Below are positions 22,045-30,066 of a DNA stretch of 37,198 bases, in pieces. The DNA is taken from IMG/VR virus record IMGVR_UViG_3300025759_000259, positions 1 through 37,198 of that record; one strand, given 5' to 3'. Each line of letters starts with the position of its first letter. Position 1 is the stretch's first letter. The notes under the pieces are model-generated. The model had not been told where the DNA came from and did not search any database. It worked only from the letters and a program-made list of their open reading frames with translations. A program made the translations under genes and the position numbers. This stretch comes from a virus.

Positions 22045-24203
22045 TAATATCTATTATTCCTACCTTGGATGATACCCCAGCCTAACAAAAGGAAATCCTT
22101 GCCTTGTTCACTTTCGTATCTCATTCTCATAGATCTACCGTGACCTCTGATTTTAAGTCTTGTAGTCATTACTGTCTCAGGATAGTTAATCGTTGACAAA
22201 TCTGAAGGATCAGGAACCAACGGGTACTTGAAACGATAACACTGTTGACTAGCATTGAATGTTGTCTTGAAGTCCCATGCTGTTGACACAAGAAGAGAAG
22301 ACGGACGGATTAACTCGTAACCTGTAGCTTCTGATCCTGTAAACCCTTCTTCTGTCAAACGAGAGTAAACAACAAGATAAGGTGCATTCTTCTTTAAGAC
22401 TAAATCACCTATGAAGTCATAGCCTGTCTCAGCAAAGGATGTATAGTTTGTGTCACCCCAATCTAAGAAAGTATTACCTGAGAAACCACCCATGGTTAAT
22501 TTATTTGTGGCTCCATCACGAATAAGGAGAACAATAGCTGGGTCTCCTGTAGCAAAGGATGATACTTCTGCTGAGACAACATCATCTCCTGCAGATGTGA
22601 CAACATCATCGCCTACTGAAGTGATGACATCGAAGGTTACTGTGTCAGCCCCATAGCCAGAGTAGAAAGCTAGTCCTACAATACTACTTGTACTTGAGGT
22701 TTGGTCATTGACTTTCCAAGGGAAGAAAGCTTGTAGTTGAAGATCAAGGATTAAGAAGTTATTAATCTTAGACTCGACTGTCTCATTTGAATTAGGATAA
22801 CCCCAGTAAATCCTTTTGTTTATGTCATCGTATAAAGCTGTGACTTTTAGCTTATCAGCTGTAGGAATAGCATCCCAGAAAGTCTGAATTGTAGGTAGAG
22901 TAATGTTCTGATCTGTAGCTCTACCTGATACATCATCGAACTTAAGAGTATAAATACCGAAACGTGACCACCAAAAAGGAACACCCTCAGCTGCTACGAA
23001 AGACTGAGGGTTCTCAATACCTGTATCGGACACACGAGAAATAGAAAATTCAGTTGCTCTAAATACTCCGTCTACACCATTGATCTGCCATACGCCATTC
23101 TCAGCAAATATAAAGAGACTTGTCTGGTAGGTGTAAAGAAGTTTAATTCCTACAGCCTCAGGGATTCTTATGACACCACCATCGGTATCTAAAAGGTCTG
23201 ACAAATACTCAGCTGTAGGGTCATTCCTTTGGTGACATTCGCCTAACTCATTCTTGTCTTCAATCAGACGAGAAAAGAGAATAGTGCCTGAGTTTTTCTC
23301 ACTGTCTAAGCCAGCATAAAATATACGACCTGAGAAAGCTGTGACAGATTTAAATCTACTTTGTTCGAACTCAGTTGCAATCCCTGCGATACCTGAAGCA
23401 GTTGCTCTGTCTTTAGCAAAGAAGTCTAATACGAAGTGACCATTGCCTGTTAGACTTGTACCAGCAAAAACTTTATCCCACTCAGCTGCATCGAAGTCTC
23501 CACTGGAATTTTTACCTGCATACCAAGGGTGTGTTAAAGCTGGATACTTTGAGTTAGCTGTTTCGTAGTCCGTAAGGGCTGCACTTCCTTTGTCACCTAC
23601 CCAGCCAGCATTAGCTGTGTCGTACTCTCTTTCAGTAGAAGGACTAGCTATTCCTTCATCATAAGTTGTTGTGTCACCCTGCCATTCAAAGTCACGGGTC
23701 TTAAAGTCAATAGTACTTATGGTAAATACTGAACCATCCCATGTAATATAGATTGTATCAATAGCTTCAGATGCTACAATCAGAGCACCATCAATACTTG
23801 CGAATTGACACTTAGCATTATTAGCACCTATAGATCCTGCGAACTCGTAAGCTGAAAGATCTATGCTAGTACCTACAGCTTGGCCTGAGTAAGGTGCCTC
23901 AGATTTATTATAGAAATGAAGAGTATTACCTACTTGAACTACAAGAAACTTTTGACCAGCTACACCCTCTACGTTTAACCATTCACCTGTGTGAACTAAG
24001 TCATCATCAGTAATCGTAAAGGATGACAAAACATTTGATGATTCAAGTTCAACAGCTAAACGTCTACGCCTAGAACCATCACGATTTAATTCACAGTTTA
24101 ACTCATCTACAGATGCTCCATCAGGGAATGTAAGTTCAGCCGCCTCAGTTATGAGACCTCTGACAAAGTTATTTACTGTCTTCTGAGTTAAGCTTTGCGG
24201 CAT
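22044..24203 (-). CDS. Tail tubular protein B (nozzle), T7 gp12-like
   Basis: A large beta-rich tail nozzle protein (719 aa from the chosen start; T7 gp12 is 794). The N-terminus MPQSLTQKTVNNFVRGLITE with the following SVDELNCELNRDGSRRRRL is characteristic of this family's start. The repeated beta strands (FLVVQVGNTLHFYNK, LLYTYQTSLFIFAENGVWQI) fit its propeller-like fold. The frame opens to 24239, but MPQSLTQ at 24203 is the more likely start. It lies downstream of tail tubular protein A, separated by a 103-aa gene that it overlaps. Confidence 0.82.
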   Translation of the reverse strand: MPQSLTQKTVNNFVRGLITEAAELTFPDGASVDELNCELNRDGSRRRRLAVELESSNVLSSFTITDDDLVHTGEWLNVEGVAGQKFLVVQVGNTLHFYNKSEAPYSGQAVGTSIDLSAYEFAGSIGANNAKCQFASIDGALIVASEAIDTIYITWDGSVFTISTIDFKTRDFEWQGDTTTYDEGIASPSTEREYDTANAGWVGDKGSAALTDYETANSKYPALTHPWYAGKNSSGDFDAAEWDKVFAGTSLTGNGHFVLDFFAKDRATASGIAGIATEFEQSRFKSVTAFSGRIFYAGLDSEKNSGTILFSRLIEDKNELGECHQRNDPTAEYLSDLLDTDGGVIRIPEAVGIKLLYTYQTSLFIFAENGVWQINGVDGVFRATEFSISRVSDTGIENPQSFVAAEGVPFWWSRFGIYTLKFDDVSGRATDQNITLPTIQTFWDAIPTADKLKVTALYDDINKRIYWGYPNSNETVESKINNFLILDLQLQAFFPWKVNDQTSSTSSIVGLAFYSGYGADTVTFDVITSVGDDVVTSAGDDVVSAEVSSFATGDPAIVLLIRDGATNKLTMGGFSGNTFLDWGDTNYTSFAETGYDFIGDLVLKKNAPYLVVYSRLTEEGFTGSEATGYELIRPSSLLVSTAWDFKTTFNASQQCYRFKYPLVPDPSDLSTINYPETVMTTRLKIRGHGRSMRMRYESEQGKDFLLLGWGIIQGRNNRY

Positions 24204-24480
24204 CTCGTTCTCTCTTGCGTCTATCAAAATCCTCAGCAAATTCTCTTCTACGTAAAGTTTTGCTAGGTTTTTTATTTTTAAGATACTGGGTTATCGCCTG
24301 TTTTGCTTTAGGGATACTTGAGTATTTACCTGATAATTCCTTAGGAACTAAGCCTTTTTCAAAGTGGAACTCAAAGAAAATAAAACCATCATTAGATTTT
24401 CTTATGTGTATATCTGTAGCAAGCTTGTCAGTTTTACATACACAGGTTTGTTTTGCTGTGTTTTCTATAAATTCTACCAT
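24169..24480 (-). CDS. Hypothetical basic protein between tail-tube genes (103 aa)
   Basis: No family is recognised. The N-terminal half is beta-like with CVCK; the C-terminal half is basic and helical (QAITQYLKNKKPSKTLRRRE ... RRKRERDAAK). It starts by TAATG overlap with the tail tubular A stop and ends 35 nt inside the nozzle gene, so it is made together with both. It could be a tail-assembly chaperone or a minor tail component; nothing in the sequence decides. Confidence 0.6.
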   Translation of the reverse strand: MVEFIENTAKQTCVCKTDKLATDIHIRKSNDGFIFFEFHFEKGLVPKELSGKYSSIPKAKQAITQYLKNKKPSKTLRRREFAEDFDRRKRERDAAKLNSEDSK

Positions 24481-25211
24481 TAGTTTCTGCCGTAGTGGGT
24501 TCTCGTGTTAGCCTTCTTAGTTTTGAATTGGTCATTCTGTACGTATGACTTCAACCGACGAGAGGCTTGTTCGATCTTAGGATCACTGCCACCTTTGAAC
24601 AAAGAGAAACATACTGACTTACTTTCAGCTAAAAGATAAGGAAGCATTGTGTCATCTAGGTCAGGCTGGAAGGTATCTGCTTGAGTAAAACTAGGGTACA
24701 CAGTTCCATATGCACGAGTTTTAGATTCCTGTAGGGTTGACTCAACTGATGAGTCGTAGCTATCAAAGACAATATAGTTGTCATCGAAACTTGTGTAGTA
24801 ACTAGGAGCACGATCAGTTCTAATGAAGATCTTAGTGCCACCATTCTTATCTAAGACAGAGGTAACATTACTTCCATCCTCGTTGACTTTATTAAGGAAG
24901 TCAAGAGGCTCTACAAAGTAAATCTCACGGTAGTTAGTTCCTGTCGTGCTTATGTCATAGAATACACGTTCTAACTGTTTAGTATCTGTTGGGTATTGGA
25001 AATGAGTAGGTCTCGTACTGTCAGCTAATGCTGTCAGCTTTAGGAGTTGCTTATGCTCAGGTATTTCACGAGCAGCAATAATATTAAAAAATGTATCCTC
25101 AATGACAGAGGCTACTTGTTGGGCTTCTACTGAATCACTAATGGAGTTCACATTCTCTGAGTCCATGTCACTCAGAATAGACTGAACCATTTCAAGGAGT
25201 GTGTTTCTCAT
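24480..25211 (-). CDS. Tail tubular protein A (gatekeeper), T7 gp11-like
   Basis: A 243-aa adaptor ring between portal and nozzle. The pattern of the family is visible: helical start (LLEMVQSILSDMDSENVNSI), AQQVASVIEDTFFNIIAARE, KLTALADSTRPTHFQYP, KQLERVFYDISTTG and YREIYFVEPLDFLNKV. Length is close to T7 gp11 (196 aa) and marine relatives. The start overlaps the previous stop (TAATG at 25211). It is followed in order by the 103-aa gene and the nozzle gene. Confidence 0.82.
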   Translation of the reverse strand: MRNTLLEMVQSILSDMDSENVNSISDSVEAQQVASVIEDTFFNIIAAREIPEHKQLLKLTALADSTRPTHFQYPTDTKQLERVFYDISTTGTNYREIYFVEPLDFLNKVNEDGSNVTSVLDKNGGTKIFIRTDRAPSYYTSFDDNYIVFDSYDSSVESTLQESKTRAYGTVYPSFTQADTFQPDLDDTMLPYLLAESKSVCFSLFKGGSDPKIEQASRRLKSYVQNDQFKTKKANTRTHYGRN

Positions 25212-25681
25212 TATGTTCTATCCAATACTACTACAAAACGTAGTTTAGCTGTGTTAGTGGATGCTCCATCACTTTCAACAGTAATGAAACTATCGGCTGT
25301 AACTGTATTGTTTGAGACAGGAACTAAAGTATCTACATCACCTGCAGCAGATCCTGAGGCAGTTATTGTCAAAGTTCCCATAGATGAACCTGCAGCATTC
25401 TTAACTGTAACAGTAGAATTAGATGATGAAATAGAACTCTCAAGAACTGTTACAACTTTATTTATAGTTCCAGCAAAAGGAATAGGTAAGTGAACTGTTT
25501 CTACTGAAGAGACATCTTCTAAATAACCATTTAAAGTCTCACCAACTAAGGTTTCTTTAGCTGTCCAAGCTCCTGATCCTGATCCATTAGCAACATATAC
25601 CTCCCCTGAGGCAGCAGCTGCTACACCCTTAGGTTCATGCAAGTAAGGGTCTGTTAGTGAACTATGATTTACGTTTGCCAT
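25211..25681 (-). CDS. Candidate head-decoration or fibre protein (156 aa)
   Basis: A Ser/Thr/Val/Ala-rich beta protein. The N-terminal part (LTDPYLHEPKGVAAAASGEVYVANG) is followed by HLPIPFAGTINKVVTVLESS and a repetitive beta-sandwich-like stretch. The layout suggests a virion surface (head fibre or decoration) protein like those near capsid genes in other phages. TAGGAGATTGCA gives a good ribosome binding site at ATG 25681. The UUCG hairpin at 25706-25721 separates it from the upstream decoration/capsid genes. Confidence 0.6.
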   Translation of the reverse strand: MANVNHSSLTDPYLHEPKGVAAAASGEVYVANGSGSGAWTAKETLVGETLNGYLEDVSSVETVHLPIPFAGTINKVVTVLESSISSSNSTVTVKNAAGSSMGTLTITASGSAAGDVDTLVPVSNNTVTADSFITVESDGASTNTAKLRFVVVLDRT

Positions 25682-25705
25682 TGCAATCTCCTAAGGTGGA
25701 AGGAA

Positions 25706-25721
25706 GGGGGCCGAAGCCCCC
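25706..25721 (-). terminator. Strong hairpin with UUCG tetraloop (terminator/attenuator)
   Basis: On the - strand the RNA reads GGGGGC-UUCG-GCCCCC: six G/C pairs closing a C(UUCG)G tetraloop, the most stable kind. It lies just after the stop of the 157-aa gene and before the 156-aa gene. Only a pyrimidine stretch (CUUCCUUCC), not a U-run, follows, so it may be a partial terminator or an mRNA 3' stabiliser that sets capsid transcripts above tail transcripts. Confidence 0.7.
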
Positions 25722-25732
25722 AACCAATTAGT

Positions 25733-26206
25733 TTATACTTCGATGTACTCAATGACCAATTTGGCAGCACCTGCAGTAAATGCAGCTGTGTCATAGTCAA
25801 GTGATACATAAGCATCTGCAGCACCTACGGTTACAACACCGTTTACATAGGCACCGTCACAAGCTACAACATCACCATCAGCATCGATTGCAGTTACTGC
25901 GATAGCAGCATCGATACCTTGAGCAGCAATAGCTGCACCAGCAGCAGTCTGCAGACCGATGTTAAGGGCAGCAGTTGCACCAGCAAAAGCATCCGAAACA
26001 ATCAAGCTTGCACGAGTGATGTATGATCCTGAAGGAATGAATGCATCATTCGCAGCAGGAGCAGCAGCAGTAGCAGCAATAGTAGTCGCATCATCGATGT
26101 CAATCATCAAGAATTTAACACCGTTGTTGTTACCACCAGTTAGGTTGGCTACGCCTTGATCCCCATCAGTGAGGATGTAAAGGCCATCTGCGTTAGTGTA
26201 AGACAT
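25733..26206 (-). CDS. Candidate capsid decoration protein (157 aa)
   Basis: A strikingly Ala/Asp/Thr/Val-rich protein with almost no basic residues, from SYTNADGLYILTDGDQGVAN to the C-terminal KLVIEYIEV. Its place immediately after the major capsid gene and a very strong ribosome binding site (AAGGAGATACTAA before ATG 26206) point to an abundant virion protein, probably a head decoration protein. No family is recognised with certainty. The UUCG hairpin follows its stop. Confidence 0.65.
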   Translation of the reverse strand: MSYTNADGLYILTDGDQGVANLTGGNNNGVKFLMIDIDDATTIAATAAAPAANDAFIPSGSYITRASLIVSDAFAGATAALNIGLQTAAGAAIAAQGIDAAIAVTAIDADGDVVACDGAYVNGVVTVGAADAYVSLDYDTAAFTAGAAKLVIEYIEV

Positions 26207-26217
26207 TTAGTATCTCC

Positions 26218-27183
26218 TTATACTGTAGGTGTCGTGACAACACGAACCATGTTTTCAGGACGGTACAACTTAACACCATAACGAGCAGTAGTTACAAACT
26301 CGTGACGTTGGAAGTCTTTGTTATACTCGTAGTCTACCTCAGGCTGTTGACGCCATGCACCCACGAATGGATTCACAGTAGGATTAGCTGAGAAGAACAA
26401 GTTCACTTTACCGTTTGTTGAGCTGAAGTCATTGGTAGTTGAATTGTCACGTTCCTTCAGAGCAGTGTCTGTTGCATCAGCCAAGTAGTTTGATGTATAT
26501 ACATCGAAACCATAGACGTTAGCTACGAAACGCATACCAGTAGCAATACCTGAGCTTACGATACCTTCAAACTTAGGGTTGTTGGTAACAGCAGCAAGAT
26601 CACTCAAAGTGTTGATTGTAAACTCAACTGATGGGTCTACAATAGCAACCATTGCTTGATCAGGTACATTAGCCATCTTCAGCTTCATGCGAGCATAAGC
26701 AAAGTCTTCGACTTCGATTTTACCTGCATTACCGCCTGAGAAACGGTGGATTCCTCCGTCAACCAAAGACTGATCATTGTCAGCTAAACCTGCTTCGGGA
26801 GCAGCCATAGTGGTTGTTTCGAAGTGAGCCATGATTGCACGATCTTGTTCAGGAACAAAACGGCTCATCAGTTCACTTGCGTAGAAGGTATCCTGCTCAG
26901 CTTTCTTAGTCATGTAAGTAGCTGATGACAGATACTTATCGACTGTGAAAGTGAACTCACCTGTGTCAAGTGGACGGTATTCTACGGAAGTATCTTCTGC
27001 GTAGTTGTCTACCTGTGCTTGACCGATTGATGGAATGTGAAAAGTGTTCCCATCTGGGAAACCTTCAAGCATACGGACGTACCGTTGTGCTTGCATTTCA
27101 TCACGTAAAATCTCCTTAAGTTCCGTAGACCAGACTTCGGTACGGGTAAGGAGAGTAGAATTGGCTGTATTCATACCAGACAT
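26218..27183 (-). CDS. Major capsid protein (321 aa)
   Basis: The main shell protein, presumably with the HK97 fold. Features: TRTEVWSTELKEILRDEMQA near the N-terminus, FHIPSIGQAQVDNYAEDT, a long spine-helix-like segment (FVPEQDRAIMAHFE...), a P-domain-like middle (VEDFAYARMKLKMANVPDQAM), and the C-terminal RHEFVTTARYGVKLYRPENM. It lies directly behind the scaffold gene, as in other podoviruses. AAAAGGAAAAGAAA precedes ATG 27183, consistent with high expression. Length 321 is usual for marine podovirus capsids. Confidence 0.9.
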   Translation of the reverse strand: MSGMNTANSTLLTRTEVWSTELKEILRDEMQAQRYVRMLEGFPDGNTFHIPSIGQAQVDNYAEDTSVEYRPLDTGEFTFTVDKYLSSATYMTKKAEQDTFYASELMSRFVPEQDRAIMAHFETTTMAAPEAGLADNDQSLVDGGIHRFSGGNAGKIEVEDFAYARMKLKMANVPDQAMVAIVDPSVEFTINTLSDLAAVTNNPKFEGIVSSGIATGMRFVANVYGFDVYTSNYLADATDTALKERDNSTTNDFSSTNGKVNLFFSANPTVNPFVGAWRQQPEVDYEYNKDFQRHEFVTTARYGVKLYRPENMVRVVTTPTV

Positions 27184-27199
27184 TTTCTTTTCCTTTTAT

Positions 27200-27967
27200 T
27201 TAGATTCCAAACTTACTACCCAAACGACTTTTGTCTTCCATTAACTGTTGTTGTATTTTGGGCGTATAGTAGAGATTACGATTTTCCCGACGAAGCTTTT
27301 GGTAATATGACCAATCACGTTCTGCCGAGGCTTGCATGTTGACACCCTCTGTGCGAACCGAACCTTGTACCATAGGGCTAAAGGTTTTCTTAGGTTCACC
27401 AATAAGAGCAAAGAAAGCATTAGGCGATTCAGCCGCAATTTCTTTGATACGTTCCATTGACATACCAAGTTCTTGTGCTTTCTCTTGGATCTTAGCTTGG
27501 GCTTCTGTGCCGTAGCTCTTCTCCAACTCTTCGTCAACAAGTTTAAGATTATTACTTACAGTACTATCTATCTCTCGTTGATTGAGTGTCTGTTCCACAA
27601 GGCTCTTCAGGTCTTCCTCACTCAGAGTCGGATTGGTGTTTCCCTCTGTAGTGCTACCGTTATTATTGGACACTTCAGGTTTCACTGCGGTAGATTCAGT
27701 GGCCTTATTCTGAAGTTGATCAAGTATCTGGGCCTGATATTCTTGTTTCTTAAGATCCTCTCGCATTTGACTAAGTTGATCTTCAAGGTTTTTAATGTAG
27801 CCATCAGCTTCTAATTTGCCTTTAGCTAACACTTCAGGGTCTTTCCAGTTCTCTCCCTTTGTCTCTACGAGTTTCTGCAGATAAGATTCCTGTGATGGGG
27901 TTTCTTGTCCTTGAGCCTCTGAACTCTGCTCTGGCTGTTTGGTTTCAGCACTGTCAGTAAATACCAT
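27200..27967 (-). CDS. Capsid scaffolding protein (255 aa)
   Basis: A hydrophilic, Glu/Gln/Lys-rich, coiled-coil protein between portal and major capsid, the standard place for scaffold. The N-terminus is Gln/Ser/Glu-rich and disordered-looking. KNLEDQLSQMREDLKKQEYQ is a coiled-coil core. A low-complexity NNNGSTTEGN region and a basic C-terminus (KLRRENRNLYYTPKIQ) end it; a basic C-terminal helix binding the capsid is typical. AAGGAATAAAATT precedes ATG 27967. Confidence 0.85.
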   Translation of the reverse strand: MVFTDSAETKQPEQSSEAQGQETPSQESYLQKLVETKGENWKDPEVLAKGKLEADGYIKNLEDQLSQMREDLKKQEYQAQILDQLQNKATESTAVKPEVSNNNGSTTEGNTNPTLSEEDLKSLVEQTLNQREIDSTVSNNLKLVDEELEKSYGTEAQAKIQEKAQELGMSMERIKEIAAESPNAFFALIGEPKKTFSPMVQGSVRTEGVNMQASAERDWSYYQKLRRENRNLYYTPKIQQQLMEDKSRLGSKFGI

Positions 27968-27971
27968 AATT

Positions 27972-28214
27972 TTATTCCTTATCTAGGTTGATAATGTCAA
28001 GCACTTGGGTTAGTGCTCTATTGTAGCCGATACGATCAGCTTGTTTGTAGGCCCATGATGGGCTGTCATAATCAGCCTGAGGAACTACTTCCTTGAGCAT
28101 AGGCTCAAGTATTTCTTTAAGACGGTCAAGGCTTTCACGGTTTGACAAGACTGCTTGTCTTACACCGAACTTATCCTCTTTTGTCTTACATTCTTTAAAC
28201 CAGTAAGATTTCAT
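27972..28214 (-). CDS. Small conserved head-region protein (80 aa)
   Basis: A helical, charged protein: WFKECKTKEDKFGVRQAVLS, a leucine-rich helix (RLKEILEPMLKEVV), and YDSPSWAYKQADRIGYNRAL near the end. The last pattern resembles small proteins of unknown role encoded near portal and scaffold in other podoviruses (recall, unchecked). It starts at 28214, one base from the end of the 33-aa gene, with the overlapping AAATAAATG context. The function is unknown. Confidence 0.6.
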   Translation of the reverse strand: MKSYWFKECKTKEDKFGVRQAVLSNRESLDRLKEILEPMLKEVVPQADYDSPSWAYKQADRIGYNRALTQVLDIINLDKE

Positions 28215-28316
28215 TTATTTCTTCATTGGTTTCTTTTTAGCCATAGGTTTCTTTTTCTCTGCTGGCTTTTTAGTTGTGTTCTTGTAAGGTTTAACCTTGC
28301 CCTTCATATATGGCAT
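28215..28316 (-). CDS. Tiny lysine-rich protein (33 aa)
   Basis: ATG 28316 to TAA 28215; AGAGGATTGTAAT before the ATG is a good ribosome binding site. The product is about 40% lysine (MPYMKGKVKPYKNTTKK, then KPMAKKKPMKK). Such short basic peptides next to head genes could neutralise packaged DNA or act in assembly; this is inference. It fills the gap between portal and the 80-aa gene exactly. Confidence 0.6.
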   Translation of the reverse strand: MPYMKGKVKPYKNTTKKPAEKKKPMAKKKPMKK

Positions 28317-28317
28317 A

Positions 28318-30066
28318 TTACAATCCTCTTTCTATTGCGATCTGTTGTTCCTCTTCGAATTGTACCTGAGCTTCGGTAGCAATCTTCTGAGTATCCATTT
28401 GCTCAATCACTGTGATGTTGTCAGCAAAGAGTTTAGGCTCCCCTAACTCGTCAGCTAAGATACGAGCAAATTCTTTTCCTGACAAGTGGGCACCTACTGT
28501 TGGGTCAGCTGCTTTGATCTGATAGAGTTGTGTCAGGTTTTGTACCCTTTGAGCACGTTCAGCAAAGTGACGAGCACCCATAGGAACAATCTTACCGTTG
28601 CCCTTGATGTCTTCTTTTGTAATCTCTTCGAAGAAGAAAATACCTGTGTCATCATTCAGGACACGGATTGTGTCAGCATAGTCCATGTTACGGCGAGCAG
28701 CCTCTAGCATGGCATTAAGGATTGGCTCAAGGAACACACGTTCAAAGTGAGCAGTTTTGTGCTGGAAGATACGACCAGCAGCTGTCATAAGCTGGTTGAC
28801 CTCAAAGGCTGTCTTCTCGCCAGCTGTACGAATACCCATGGCTTCACGGGGAGCACCAGCTAACATCTCCATTTTGTTTTCTAGGGTCTGGATCTGGAAG
28901 TCAGCATTTAGGGCTGTGGCATCAGGGGCTAGGTATCCTACGTCACCTTCTTCACCTAGGTATATACGAGAGGCTGGTTCAAAGTCGAAGTCCTCTACAT
29001 CTCCACGGATCTTAAGGATAGGATAGGCAATCTGATCAAAGACATCAGCCTTGAGGTTTTCTAGGTGATCAATTCGATACTGCATACCTACTAGGTTATC
29101 TAGTGGTCCCATGGCATATAGGTTGTCAGGGCGTTCTCTCCATCCTGCATGGAACACAGGGGACGTACCTAGCCAGTTAGGGTTCTGCTCATTGCTCATT
29201 ACATAGGCACGATCTAGGACTGTAATGACACGGTTCTTATGGAACTCTTCGTTTACACTATCATAGATGTCACCATAGAATGTGAGGATCTCTACGTAGT
29301 TAGACTCATAGTATTCATTAAGTGTTGAGAACCCATCAGCTATGTATGCCTGAGACTTATTAATATCTACGTCATTACCATAGACAGCACTACGGCTATA
29401 CATCATCTTTTCGAAGACAGCCTTAAGGTAGTCGTTCTCTAGACTCTCTTCCATCTTACGTTTGATTTCACCTAAGGTCATAACTGAACGGATAATCTTA
29501 GGTGATGACGCAAAGTCAGGGGCTGTAGGATTGAAGCAAATATCGAATGGAGATATACGGACTAGCTTAGGGCCAACGTAGTTGACAACCTTTTCTTCTG
29601 TGTCTTCATAGGTAGTGTAATCTCTTACGAAGTCAACAGTTGCGAAGCAGTTTCCATATTGAATATAGTCATTAATAAGTCTACTTGTAGTATTGACAAA
29701 ATCAGATTGACGTACCTTGTTCTCCATGTACGCCTGAATAATATCTCGTTTACTTTTTAGATTACTTGAATCATCACTAGCTTCCCAACGCATCCATTTA
29801 TTATTCGGGAATAAAGCTGAGAAATAATTAGCATGAAGATTGTCAGAAATCTGTGTCAGCTTAGGTGTAGTCGTACTGTTAGTCCAAGGTAACTTAGAGT
29901 TACTTGTAGTACGAGTATCCGTAGCATAGACATAGTTACGCAGTTCTTTCCACTCTTCAATCTTAGTCTGACGGGCCATATTCCATGTGCGCCACCGTTC
30001 AGCAATCTCTGTGCCTAGGTTGTCAGGACTAATAATATTCTCAATGTCTACAGTTGTTCCAGCCAT
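28318..30066 (-). CDS. Portal (head-tail connector) protein (582 aa)
   Basis: Forms the dodecameric vertex ring through which DNA is packed and ejected. It begins MAGTTVDIENIISPDNLGTE, with ERWRTWNMARQTKIEEWKEL (family-typical first helix), QISDNLHANYFSALFPNNKW, the wing region, and GMQYRIDHLENLKADVFDQI in the stem. The C-terminus is Gln/Glu-rich (EAQVQFEEEQQIAIERGL). Length and its place right after TerL match T7-like portals (536 aa). The start overlaps the TerL stop (TAATG). Confidence 0.9.
   Translation of the reverse strand: MAGTTVDIENIISPDNLGTEIAERWRTWNMARQTKIEEWKELRNYVYATDTRTTSNSKLPWTNSTTTPKLTQISDNLHANYFSALFPNNKWMRWEASDDSSNLKSKRDIIQAYMENKVRQSDFVNTTSRLINDYIQYGNCFATVDFVRDYTTYEDTEEKVVNYVGPKLVRISPFDICFNPTAPDFASSPKIIRSVMTLGEIKRKMEESLENDYLKAVFEKMMYSRSAVYGNDVDINKSQAYIADGFSTLNEYYESNYVEILTFYGDIYDSVNEEFHKNRVITVLDRAYVMSNEQNPNWLGTSPVFHAGWRERPDNLYAMGPLDNLVGMQYRIDHLENLKADVFDQIAYPILKIRGDVEDFDFEPASRIYLGEEGDVGYLAPDATALNADFQIQTLENKMEMLAGAPREAMGIRTAGEKTAFEVNQLMTAAGRIFQHKTAHFERVFLEPILNAMLEAARRNMDYADTIRVLNDDTGIFFFEEITKEDIKGNGKIVPMGARHFAERAQRVQNLTQLYQIKAADPTVGAHLSGKEFARILADELGEPKLFADNITVIEQMDTQKIATEAQVQFEEEQQIAIERGL

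Noticed and set aside
27971-28000. Leftward TTGACA-18-AATAAA before the scaffold gene
   Set aside because: Suboptimal spacing and a 4 of 6 -10 box; not distinguishable from background.
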